A stretch of DNA of 10,072 nucleotides, from positions 1-10,072 of the forward strand of contig JAGNUJ010000053.1 of the NCBI GenBank assembly GCA_017987055.1, given 5' to 3'. Source of the stretch: Giesbergeria sp. Its GTDB lineage: Bacteria; Pseudomonadota; Gammaproteobacteria; Burkholderiales; Burkholderiaceae_C. The translations under genes were made by a program, and so were the position numbers. A model generated the notes under the pieces. The model had not been told where the DNA came from and searched no databases. It saw only the letters and a program-made list of their open reading frames with translations. This document shows, one piece after another, positions 1 through 6,101 of this stretch (the first letter of the stretch is position 1; each line of letters begins with the position of its first letter).

Positions 1-357
1 ATGAAAACCCCGTTTTCTGCCGAAAAAACCGTACACACCGCCACCGAAGCCCTCCACCAATTGGAGGATAAGGCCCGCGACCTCACAGACAACGTTGTGC
101 AAAGCGCCCAAAGCGCTGTCAGCGCCACCCGAGATGCCACCAGTGCCTCGATAGACAAAGCGCAAGCCTTTGCCGAGCGCAGCATCAATTACTGCGCCGA
201 CACCAGCGCCAAAGTGCGAGAGACTGTGGACAAGTACACGGAAAGCACCAGCCGCTACGTAACCGAGCAGCCGGGCAAATCCATCGCCATTGCCGCCACC
301 GTCGGCGCTGCCTTGGCACTGGCCAGCGCCGCCTTGTTGCGCCGGCGCGGCGACTAA
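1..357 (+). CDS. DUF883/ElaB-YqjD-like membrane-anchored protein
   Basis: The 118-residue product resembles the DUF883/ElaB/YqjD group of small, mostly helical inner-membrane proteins; in enterobacteria some members associate with ribosomes in stationary phase. Residues 5-85 are polar and rich in Ala, Ser, Thr and charged residues and should form amphipathic or coiled helices. A YVTEQPGKS stretch (residues 86-94), typical of the junction in this group, leads into one hydrophobic segment (about 94-113), and the protein ends in RRRGD, so it is a C-terminal tail anchor with the bulk probably cytoplasmic. The ATG is the first base of the window, so the ribosome binding site is not visible and a longer N-terminus cannot be excluded. 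The lone Cys65 is of unknown significance. The family call rests on architecture and the junction motif; the exact function is unknown. Confidence 0.72.
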   Translation: MKTPFSAEKTVHTATEALHQLEDKARDLTDNVVQSAQSAVSATRDATSASIDKAQAFAERSINYCADTSAKVRETVDKYTESTSRYVTEQPGKSIAIAATVGAALALASAALLRRRGD

Positions 358-435
358 AAATAAGTCACACTCTGGCAGTGGTTAACCCCTTCCACACCCG
401 TGCTCGCAGCACACAACCTAGAAAGAAAAAGAACC
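358..435 (+). other. Intergenic gap, no strong promoter seen
   Basis: This gap between the DUF883-like and BON genes holds a small perfect hairpin (GTGCT-CGC-AGCAC, 400-412) with no following T-run, so it is not a convincing terminator. I see no clear -35/-10 pair. Whether the two genes are co-transcribed cannot be decided from the sequence. Confidence 0.4.
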
Positions 436-750
436 ATGAAATACGCACGCGCTCTCGCCTTTGCCGCACTGGCCGGCATCACCATCGTCTCTACCGGCTG
501 CTCGGTGGCCCGCAACCAGCAAACCGTCGGCTCGTATGTCGATGACGCTGGCATCACCACCGCCGTCAAAGCCAAGATGGCCGAAGACAAATCGGTCTCC
601 GCCGCAGCGATTAGCGTCGAGACCTTGAACGGCACGGTGCAGCTGTCTGGCTTTGCCAAGTCGCAATCTGAAAAAGACCGCGCCGAATCCATTGCCCGTG
701 GCACCAACCACGTGCGCGAAGTGCGCAACAGCATCGTTGTGCGCCCTTAA
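436..750 (+). CDS. BON-domain lipoprotein (OsmY-like)
   Basis: This is a 104-residue exported protein with a single BON domain (about residues 37-104), including the DDAGITTAVKAKM helix, the VETLNGTVQLSGF strand pair and the VREVRNSIVV end. BON domains are thought to bind phospholipids and occur in OsmY, which responds to osmotic stress. The N-terminus (MKYAR, hydrophobic stretch, then STGC) looks like a lipoprotein signal peptide with Cys22 as the lipidated residue; Ser at -3 is a less usual lipobox residue, so processing by signal peptidase I or retention cannot be excluded. An in-frame ATG at 400 would add 12 residues before the signal peptide; 436 is preferred because it starts the signal peptide directly. 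The upstream purine-rich run (421-432) is only a weak ribosome binding site. It follows the DUF883-like gene by 78 bases and both may belong to an envelope-stress group, which is an inference. Confidence 0.9.
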   Translation: MKYARALAFAALAGITIVSTGCSVARNQQTVGSYVDDAGITTAVKAKMAEDKSVSAAAISVETLNGTVQLSGFAKSQSEKDRAESIARGTNHVREVRNSIVVRP

Positions 751-767
751 TTCCGCGCTGAAAACCT

Positions 768-808
768 AAAAAGCCGTGGCCCGCAATTTGCGCGGGCCAC
801 GGCTTTTT
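768..808. terminator. Bidirectional intrinsic terminator
   Basis: A perfect 12-bp GC-rich stem (773-784 with 792-803) and a 7-base loop (785-791) are flanked by five A on the left (768-772) and seven T on the right (804-810). Read on either strand this is a hairpin followed by a T-run, so it should end both the rightward BON transcript and the leftward coaD transcript. The A and T runs extend the stem to 17 bp. The TAA stop of coaD (811-809 on the minus strand) lies partly within the T-run. Confidence 0.88.
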
Positions 809-1297
809 TTATGGCTGCACTTTGGCCATCAACCTCTGCAGCACCGAGGGCGAAACAAACTGCGCCACATCGCCGCCGAGCGTCGCAATCTCGCGCACCA
901 GCGTGCTGCTGATGAATTGGTATTGGCTGGGCGGGGTCAAAAACACCGTCTCTAGCTCGGGCACCAGCGCGTGGTTCATGCCGGCGAGCTGAAACTCGTA
1001 ATCAAAGTCGGTGCCCGAGCGCAGGCCGCGCACCATGACGTTGCCATCGCGCGCGGCGGCAAAGGTGGTGACGAGGCCATCAAACGCTTCGACCCGCACT
1101 TGCGGGCAATCGCTCAGCGCCTCGCGCGCCATTTCCATGCGCTCGTCCAAAGTGAACAGGGTTTTTTTGTGGTGCGCCATTGCCACGGCGACGATGACTT
1201 GGTCAAACATCTGCGCGGCGCGGCGCACCAAGTCTTCGTGGCCCAGCGTCAGCGGGTCAAAGGTGCCGGGGTAGACGGCAAGGACGTTGCGGCTCAT
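809..1297 (-). CDS. coaD: Phosphopantetheine adenylyltransferase CoaD
   Basis: CoaD catalyses the penultimate step of coenzyme A synthesis: ATP plus 4'-phosphopantetheine gives dephospho-CoA and pyrophosphate, in the cytoplasm. At 162 residues it has the normal family length. Visible family motifs are YPGTFDP (9-15), the nucleotidyltransferase T-x-G-H site as TLGH (17-20), VRGLRSGTDFDYE (89-101) and the C-terminal ISSTLVRE (129-136). The position between Thr and Gly varies in this family, and Leu is not a loss-of-function sign. The start has an excellent ribosome binding site (AGGAGA) nine bases upstream. The gene is last in the leftward block, 99 bases after rsmD with a dispersed repeat in the gap, and is closed by the terminator it overlaps. 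rsmD-coaD adjacency is common in bacteria. Confidence 0.97.
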   Translation of the reverse strand: MSRNVLAVYPGTFDPLTLGHEDLVRRAAQMFDQVIVAVAMAHHKKTLFTLDERMEMAREALSDCPQVRVEAFDGLVTTFAAARDGNVMVRGLRSGTDFDYEFQLAGMNHALVPELETVFLTPPSQYQFISSTLVREIATLGGDVAQFVSPSVLQRLMAKVQP

Positions 1298-1306
1298 GGC
1301 AAAAGG

Positions 1307-1312
1307 TCTCCT
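1307..1312 (-). promoter_or_regulatory. coaD ribosome binding site
   Basis: AGGAGA on the minus strand, nine bases before the coaD ATG. It is one of the few strong Shine-Dalgarno sites in the window and fixes the start. The gene can therefore initiate independently of rsmD, whose stop lies 99 bases upstream. Confidence 0.85.
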
Positions 1313-1338
1313 AAGGGTGTTATTACCGAAAAAATCAA

Positions 1339-1387
1339 GTCAAAAGTGCCTCTAGCCCTTTAAATACGTGCGCTATCAGCTATCAAA
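1339..1387 (+). repeat. Dispersed repeat, copy A (rsmD-coaD gap)
   Basis: This 49-base stretch matches copy B (8921-8969) at 42 of 49 positions without gaps. Shared blocks are GTCAAA, GCCTCTA, CCCTTTA, TGCGCTA and CAGCTATCAAA. It fills about half of the 99-base gap between rsmD and coaD. The arms have the layout CTCTAGC ... GCGCTA(G/T)CAGCTATC with a less conserved centre. I recognise this pattern as typical of intergenic repeats in Comamonadaceae genomes, but I could not search to confirm it. Confidence 0.78.
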
Positions 1388-1396
1388 TTTGATTGT

Positions 1397-2080
1397 TTAA
1401 TCTTTCTTTAAGGCCAGCAAATGCGCGTGTACCGCACCGGCGCGCAGGTGGCGCTGCAGCGCCAGGCCAAGCGGTGCCAGCAGCTCATCCGTCCACCGGC
1501 TGGCGGCTTCCAGATAGACAAAGCCTTCGGGCTTGAGGGCGCGGGCGGCGGCTTGCAGCGCCGGCGTAAACAAGTCGCTGCCAAACGGCGGGTCAATCAG
1601 CACCAAATCGAGACTGGCCGGCGCGCACTGGCGCAGCAACGCCACGCCATCGCCCCGGCGCAGTTGCACGCTGGTGGCCTCCAAGCGCTGGCACAGCTTG
1701 CCCAGTTGCGTGACCAAGGCGGCTTCGCTCTCGACCAACTGCACCGCCGCCGCGCCGCGCGAGGCCGCCTCCAGCCCCAGCGCGCCGGTGCCGGCAAAGG
1801 CGTCAAAGCAGCGCCAGCCGCTCAGGTCTTGGCCAAGCCAGTTGAACAGCGTCTCGCGCACCCGGTCGGGCGTTGGGCGCAGACCGGGGTGCTGGGCGAC
1901 GGGCAGACGCGTGCGCTTCCACTGGCCGCCAATGATGCGGATTTGGCCGGCGCCAGTGGGCGCTTTGAAGGCTTTGAGGTGGTTTTTTGGGGCAGCGGCT
2001 TTTTTCGGCTCGGCTGCAGCCGCTGCAGTGGGCGGCGCGCGCAGAGCGGCTTCGACTTGGGCGGGTTTCATACGGGTCAT
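1397..2080 (-). CDS. rsmD: 16S rRNA (guanine(966)-N2)-methyltransferase RsmD
   Basis: RsmD methylates N2 of G966 in the 16S rRNA of the small subunit, using S-adenosylmethionine. The 227-residue product has the family start GQIRIIGGQW (45-54), the conserved RPTPDRVRETLFNWL (68-82), the SAM-binding glycine motif DAFAGTGALGLEA (93-105) and the catalytic DPPFG (163-167). Residues 1-40 are an Ala/Pro/Lys-rich extension not needed for the fold; a second in-frame Met is residue 4. The first ATG is preferred because GGGAG lies seven bases upstream. This ATG overlaps the TGA of the preceding M16 gene by four bases (ATGA), which implies translational coupling. In many gammaproteobacteria rsmD sits next to ftsY; here the two peptidase genes lie between them. 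Confidence 0.94.
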   Translation of the reverse strand: MTRMKPAQVEAALRAPPTAAAAAEPKKAAAPKNHLKAFKAPTGAGQIRIIGGQWKRTRLPVAQHPGLRPTPDRVRETLFNWLGQDLSGWRCFDAFAGTGALGLEAASRGAAAVQLVESEAALVTQLGKLCQRLEATSVQLRRGDGVALLRQCAPASLDLVLIDPPFGSDLFTPALQAAARALKPEGFVYLEAASRWTDELLAPLGLALQRHLRAGAVHAHLLALKKD

Positions 2081-3438
2081 GGCTGTGCTCCCAGCACGAT
2101 GGTGACCATGCGGTCGGGTTGCAGTTTGCGTTGCACGGCGGCGCGTACTTGGGTGGTGGTCAGCGCTTCGACGCGCTGGGTCCAGTCTTCCAAATAGTCC
2201 AGCGGCAAGCCATTGGTGGCAATGTTGACGACGTTGCCCAAGAGCTTTCGGTTGCTGTCAATGCGCAGGGCAAAGCCGCCGATCAGGTGGTCTTTGGCGG
2301 CGCGCAGTTCGGCGGCGGTGGGGCCGTCGGCGACGTAGCGCTGCAGCGTCTCGCGCGCCACTTGCAGCGCCTGTGCGGCTTGGTCGGGGCGGGTTTGCAG
2401 GCCAATCACAAACGCACCGGCGTTCAGGCCCGGCGCGAAATGGCTGGTGACGCCGTAGGTCAGGCCGCGCTTTTCGCGCACCTCGTTGGTCAGGCGCGCG
2501 GTGAAGCCACCGCCGCCCAAAATGTGGTTGCCCACCAGCAGCGCCAGAAAGTCCGGGTCACTGCGTTTAAAGCCCGGCTGGCCGATCAGCACATAGGCCT
2601 GCGCCGAGTCAAAGGGAATGTTTTTTTCGACTGCGTTGCTGAGCGGCTGCACCTCGGTCACCGGCGGCAGCGGCGCGCACTGCGCTGGCGTGCTGGCCGG
2701 CAAACGCGCCAGCAACTGGCCCACCAGCGTTTGCGCTTGGGCGCGATCGACCGCGCCAACGATGGCAATGCGCGCGCGGCAGGGCTGCACGTACTGCGCA
2801 TAAAACTGCTGCATATCGGCCATGCTGATGCGCGCCAGCGTCTCTTCGGTCACGCGCAAGCCGTACGGGTGGCTGCCATAGACGGCGGCGGCAAAGGCAT
2901 CACCGGCCACGGTGCCGGGGCGGGTGTTGGATTCGCGTATGGCGGCGCTCCAGCGCTGACGCTCGCGTTGCCAAATGTCTTGCGGCCACGCCGGCTCGGC
3001 CAGTTGGCGCGCGGCCAGTTGCACCGCTTTGCCCAGCAAATCCGGCTCGGTCAACGAGCGCAGCGACAGGCTGAAGGCGTCGTTACTGGCCGACAGGCTC
3101 AAACCAGCGCCGAGGTCGGCCCACGCCTCGCCCAACTGGTTTTCGTCCAGCGCCGGAGCAGCAAAAGCACCATCGACCGCACGCACGCCCTTGGGCAGCA
3201 CCGTGGCCACGGCGCTGGCCAAGCCCGCTTGCGCGGGCGGGTCGCGCCGCTCGCCAGCGTCAAAGTCGATTTGCACATCGACCATAGGAATGCCGGGGCT
3301 GTTGACCAGCCAGACCTGCGCGCCGCTGGGCTCGCTCCAGTGCTCAATCGGCAGCAAAGCCCACGCCGATTGGGTATAAAAAAGCACTCCAGCGCTTATG
3401 CAGCAAGCGCGAGCAGCTATCTTTTTCAGAGTAAACAT
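2077..3438 (-). CDS. M16 family protein lacking the zinc site (peptidase partner subunit)
   Basis: This 453-residue exported protein has two M16 halves (about 30-235 and 245-450). The position where active members carry HxxEH reads AGLASAV (about 71-77), so it should not bind the catalytic zinc. It does contain RLTNEVREKRGLTYGV (315-330), the Arg/Tyr motif that positions substrate in M16 peptidases and that the upstream M16 partner lacks. Together the pair resembles two-subunit bacterial M16B peptidases. The signal peptide runs to about Ala27 (AWA before LLP), giving a periplasmic location. The ATG at 3438 is chosen; a TTG at 3441 would add one residue. The gene begins 22 bases after its partner and overlaps rsmD by four. 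Residues 5-20 of the signal peptide are encoded by a copy of the dispersed repeat (3381-3426). Confidence 0.92.
   Translation of the reverse strand: MFTLKKIAARACCISAGVLFYTQSAWALLPIEHWSEPSGAQVWLVNSPGIPMVDVQIDFDAGERRDPPAQAGLASAVATVLPKGVRAVDGAFAAPALDENQLGEAWADLGAGLSLSASNDAFSLSLRSLTEPDLLGKAVQLAARQLAEPAWPQDIWQRERQRWSAAIRESNTRPGTVAGDAFAAAVYGSHPYGLRVTEETLARISMADMQQFYAQYVQPCRARIAIVGAVDRAQAQTLVGQLLARLPASTPAQCAPLPPVTEVQPLSNAVEKNIPFDSAQAYVLIGQPGFKRSDPDFLALLVGNHILGGGGFTARLTNEVREKRGLTYGVTSHFAPGLNAGAFVIGLQTRPDQAAQALQVARETLQRYVADGPTAAELRAAKDHLIGGFALRIDSNRKLLGNVVNIATNGLPLDYLEDWTQRVEALTTTQVRAAVQRKLQPDRMVTIVLGAQP
2088..2092 (-). promoter_or_regulatory. rsmD ribosome binding site
   Basis: GGGAG on the minus strand, seven bases before the rsmD ATG and inside the last codons of the second M16 gene. 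It supports the first in-frame ATG as the start and re-initiation at the overlapping ATGA. Confidence 0.7.
3381..3426 (+). repeat. Dispersed repeat, copy D, inside a signal peptide
   Basis: The segment GCGCGAGCAGCTATC (3407-3421) matches copy B at 14 of 15 positions. The other arm, CTCCAGCGCTT, pairs with AAGCGC across a 7-base loop (GCGCTT 3392-3397, AAGCGC 3405-3410). It lies wholly within the coding region of the second M16 gene and, read on the minus strand, encodes KKIAARACCISAGVLF, residues 5-20. The centre differs from copies A and B, so this would be a different subtype of the repeat. Confidence 0.68.
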
Positions 3439-3460
3439 CAATAACTTTCTGCTGCGGGAT

Positions 3461-4897
3461 TCAGTGGATGCGCGTGCCGGCGGCGGGGGCAGCAGGGCGT
3501 TTGCGGTTCGGGTCGAGCGGCTGTGGTGCCAAGGTGGCCACCGTCAGTTGGTCGTCGCCAAAGTAGCGCTGCGCCACCGACTGCACCTGCTCGGGCGTGA
3601 CGCTGCGCAGCAGCGCCAAAGTGCGCTCCTCGGCGTCCAGCGGCAAGCCTTGCACCCAGTTGCTGCCCAGTTCACCGGCTTGGCTGCTGAGCGAGTCGCG
3701 CTGGTAGACGGTGCTGGCCACCCACTGGGTTTTGACGCGTTCCAGCTCGGCCGGGCTCACGCCTTCGCTGGCGACACGCGCCACTTGGGCGCGCAGGGCG
3801 TCTTCGACCTGCTGGGCGGTTTTGCCTTGGGCGGGCACGCCGCTCAAATAAAACAGGCTCGGGCCGCGCCCGAGTACGTCGGCGCTGCTGCCCGAGGTGT
3901 CGGCAACGCGGCCTTCGCCTTGGCCCAGGGCGCGCTCCAAACGCGCGCCGTCGTAACCGCTCAGCACCGCCGACAGCACCACCAGCGCCAGCGCGTCTTG
4001 GTCGGTCGCGGTCAAAGCGTCCAGCCGCTGCAAGCTGGGCGCGCGAAACGCCAGCGCCACATACGCCTGCTCGGCCGGCGCTTTGACCGTGATGCGGCGC
4101 AGACCCGGCTGGGCCGGCTCGGTGCGCGGTTTGCGCGCGGGCACGGCGCGGGCGGGAATGGCACCATAGTATTTTTCAGCCAGCGCGCGCACACGCTGCA
4201 CGTCCACATCACCGGCGACGACGATGGCGGCGTTGGCCGGCACGTACCAGCGGCGGTAAAACTGGCGCGCGTCATCGGGCGTCAGGGCGTCCAAGTCGCT
4301 CATCCAGCCCACCACCGGACGGCGGTAAGGCGAGGCGGTAAACACCGCCGCGTGCAGTTGCTCCATCAAGAGCGCGCGCGGCTGGTCGTCGGTGCGCATG
4401 CGCCGCTCTTCTTTGACGACTTCCAGCTCTTTGCGAAATTCTTCGTCAGGCCACTGGTTGTGGGCAAAGCGGTCGGACTCCAAGCGCATCACCGCTTCGA
4501 GCTTGTCGGCGGGAATTTGCTGGTAGTAGCCGGTGTAGTCGCGGCTGGTGAAGGCGTTTTCTTGTCCGCCCAGCGCGGCAACGCGGCGCGAGAACTCGCC
4601 CGCAGGCACTTTCTTGGTTCCTTTGAACAGCATGTGCTCCAACACGTGGGCCACGCCCGAAGTGCCATCGACCTCGTCCATAGACCCAACGCGCAACCAC
4701 ACCATGTGCATCGCCGTCGGCGCGCGCCGGTCGGGCTGCACCAACAGCGTCATGCCGTTGGACAGCGTGAACTGCTGAGCGCCCGAGGCCGGTGCCTTGC
4801 TGGGCAATGCAGCCGCCGCAGGGTTAGAAAGCGCCGCAGCTTGGGCTGTGGCGGTGAGGCAGGCCAGCAGGCCCAATAAGGTGATAGCGTGTTTCAT
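3461..4897 (-). CDS. M16 family zinc metallopeptidase, periplasmic
   Basis: The 478-residue product carries the inverted zinc motif HVLEH (84-88). Glu164 is the likely third ligand, with Glu157 seven residues before it, the spacing seen in pitrilysin-type enzymes. The first half (about 40-225) holds this catalytic domain. The second half (about 245-460) lacks the RxxxGLxY motif, which is present in the next gene product, so the two probably work as a heterodimer. MKHAITLLGLLACLTATAQA is a clear signal peptide and places the enzyme in the periplasm. A longer reading frame to 5023 exists, but its extra 42 residues run into ftsY coding sequence and precede the signal peptide, so ATG 4897 is the start. 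No Shine-Dalgarno site is seen; a TAGAAT box upstream suggests a very short leader. It is first in the leftward operon. Confidence 0.94.
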   Translation of the reverse strand: MKHAITLLGLLACLTATAQAAALSNPAAAALPSKAPASGAQQFTLSNGMTLLVQPDRRAPTAMHMVWLRVGSMDEVDGTSGVAHVLEHMLFKGTKKVPAGEFSRRVAALGGQENAFTSRDYTGYYQQIPADKLEAVMRLESDRFAHNQWPDEEFRKELEVVKEERRMRTDDQPRALLMEQLHAAVFTASPYRRPVVGWMSDLDALTPDDARQFYRRWYVPANAAIVVAGDVDVQRVRALAEKYYGAIPARAVPARKPRTEPAQPGLRRITVKAPAEQAYVALAFRAPSLQRLDALTATDQDALALVVLSAVLSGYDGARLERALGQGEGRVADTSGSSADVLGRGPSLFYLSGVPAQGKTAQQVEDALRAQVARVASEGVSPAELERVKTQWVASTVYQRDSLSSQAGELGSNWVQGLPLDAEERTLALLRSVTPEQVQSVAQRYFGDDQLTVATLAPQPLDPNRKRPAAPAAGTRIH

Positions 4898-4914
4898 AGA
4901 ATGGCGTGATTCTA
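4897..4914. promoter_or_regulatory. Symmetric divergent promoter/operator between M16 operon and ftsY
   Basis: TAGAAT-GGCGTG-ATTCTA is a perfect inverted repeat (6-bp arms, 6-bp spacer), so each strand carries a TAGAAT box, a five-of-six match to the -10 consensus. Rightward, a start about seven bases on (near 4909) would give ftsY a leader of about 17 bases. Leftward, a start near 4902 would leave only about five bases before the peptidase ATG, which fits its lack of a ribosome binding site. The -35 regions are weak on both sides. The same dyad could instead be a protein binding site. Promoter function is inferred. Confidence 0.45.
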
Positions 4915-4925
4915 AGAACCCCGCA

Positions 4926-6080
4926 ATGTTCAGCTTTTTCAAAAAAAAATCCCCCCCAGCGCCTGCTGCCGACGCGCAGCCAACGCCCGCTGCCGCGCCT
5001 GTCAAGGCCGCTGCGCCCGCCACCGTTCAAGCGCCGGCTGCAGCGCCAGCCACGCCCGCCACGCCCGCCGCTCATGGCGCGATGGCGTGGCTGCGCAAGC
5101 CATTTGGCAGCAAAGACAAAGCAGCGCCCGCACAACTGCCAGTGGCGCTGGCCACGGCAGCCGATGCGACACCCGCCAGCGCCCGCAGCGGCTGGCTCGA
5201 GCGGCTGAAAAGCGGTCTGCGCAAGACCGGCTCCAGCATCACCACGGTGTTTACCGGCACCAAGATTAACGAGCAGCTCTACGAAGAGCTAGAAGAAGCG
5301 CTGCTGATGGCCGACACCGGCGTCAAAGCCACGCAGTGGCTGCTAAACGACTTGAAGCGCCGCGTCAAAGAAAGCAAAGCCACCGACCCCGCCGCCGTCA
5401 AAGAGCTGCTAGCGCAAGGCCTGACCGAGCTGCTGCAGCCGCTAGAAAAAGCGCTGGTCATCGGCCAGCACCAGCCCACCGTGGTGATGGTCGCGGGCGT
5501 GAATGGCGCCGGCAAAACCACCTCGATTGGCAAGCTGACCAAGCACTTGGCCAACGAAGGCGCCAGCGTGCTGCTGGCCGCCGCCGACACCTTCCGCGCT
5601 GCCGCGCGCGAGCAACTCACGGTGTGGGCCGACCGCAATCTGGTTGAAATCGTCAGCCAAGAAGGCGGCGACCCGGCCGCCGTGAGTTTTGACGCCGTCA
5701 CCGCCGGCAAAGCGCGGCGCAAAGACGTGGTGCTGGTCGATACCGCCGGACGCCTGCCAACGCAGCTGCACCTGATGGAGGAGCTGAAAAAAATCCGCCG
5801 CGTCGTCACCAAAGCCGATGCGACTGCGCCGCACGAAGTGCTGCTGGTGATTGACGGCAACACCGGCCAAAACGCGCTGGCCCAAGTGCGCGCCTTTGAC
5901 GATGCGCTGCAGCTGACCGGGCTGATCATCACCAAGCTCGACGGCACGGCCAAAGGCGGCGTGCTGGCCGCGATTGCGCAAGAGCGCCCGCTGCCGGTGT
6001 ACTTCATCGGCGTTGGCGAAAAGCTGGAAGACTTGGAAACCTTCAGCGCGCGCGAATTTGCGCAGGCGTTGCTGGCCTAA
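4926..6080 (+). CDS. ftsY: Signal recognition particle receptor FtsY
   Basis: FtsY is the membrane-associated SRP receptor: its GTPase pairs with that of Ffh to deliver ribosome-nascent chain complexes to the Sec translocon. The 384-residue product begins MFSFFKKK, followed by an Ala/Pro-rich low-complexity A region (about 9-85). An amphipathic GWLERLKSGLRKTG helix (89-102) is the likely membrane-targeting element. The N domain starts near KINEQLYEELEEALL (113), and the G domain shows GVNGAGKTT (191-199), DTAGR (272-276), the SRP-GTPase motif DGNTGQ and TKLD (336-339). The start at 4926 is chosen because the typical FtsY N-terminus begins there; the frame is open upstream to 4797 but that part overlaps the peptidase signal peptide on the other strand. 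Codons 5-10 contain A9 and C7 runs. No strong ribosome binding site is visible. Confidence 0.98.
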   Translation: MFSFFKKKSPPAPAADAQPTPAAAPVKAAAPATVQAPAAAPATPATPAAHGAMAWLRKPFGSKDKAAPAQLPVALATAADATPASARSGWLERLKSGLRKTGSSITTVFTGTKINEQLYEELEEALLMADTGVKATQWLLNDLKRRVKESKATDPAAVKELLAQGLTELLQPLEKALVIGQHQPTVVMVAGVNGAGKTTSIGKLTKHLANEGASVLLAAADTFRAAAREQLTVWADRNLVEIVSQEGGDPAAVSFDAVTAGKARRKDVVLVDTAGRLPTQLHLMEELKKIRRVVTKADATAPHEVLLVIDGNTGQNALAQVRAFDDALQLTGLIITKLDGTAKGGVLAAIAQERPLPVYFIGVGEKLEDLETFSAREFAQALLA

Positions 6081-6101
6081 ATTGAGCGCTTCTGCCTCAA
6101 T
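6081..6101. other. Small dyad between convergent ftsY and membrane-protein gene
   Basis: ATTGAG (6081-6086) and CTCAAT (6096-6101) form a 6-bp stem with a 9-base loop directly after the ftsY stop. It overlaps the stop of the convergent gene. There is no T-run on either side, so a terminator role is doubtful. Confidence 0.25.

Noticed and set aside
400..412. Small hairpin GTGCT-CGC-AGCAC as terminator of the first gene
   Set aside because: The stem is only 5 bp, the loop is 3 bases, and no T-run follows on the plus strand.
1338..1343. TTGACT on the minus strand upstream of coaD as a -35 box
   Set aside because: No acceptable -10 hexamer lies 15-19 bases downstream; the nearest candidate (TAATAA) is only 12 bases away.
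1987..4879. Two very long open frames on the plus strand (485 and 493 codons) opposite the M16 genes
   Set aside because: They are mirror frames of GC-rich coding DNA. Their translations are Arg/Gln/His/Gly-rich with no recognisable domain, while the minus-strand frames give intact M16 proteins with signal peptides and motifs.
4898..5023. A 42-residue N-terminal extension of the first M16 peptidase
   Set aside because: It runs across the promoter gap and into ftsY on the other strand, is Ala/Gly-rich, and would bury a clear signal peptide internally.
5051..5068. Tandem duplication of a 9-base unit (CACGCCCGC twice) in ftsY
   Set aside because: It encodes part of the Ala/Pro-rich linker of the A region, where such small duplications are ordinary; there is no sign of a larger repeat array.
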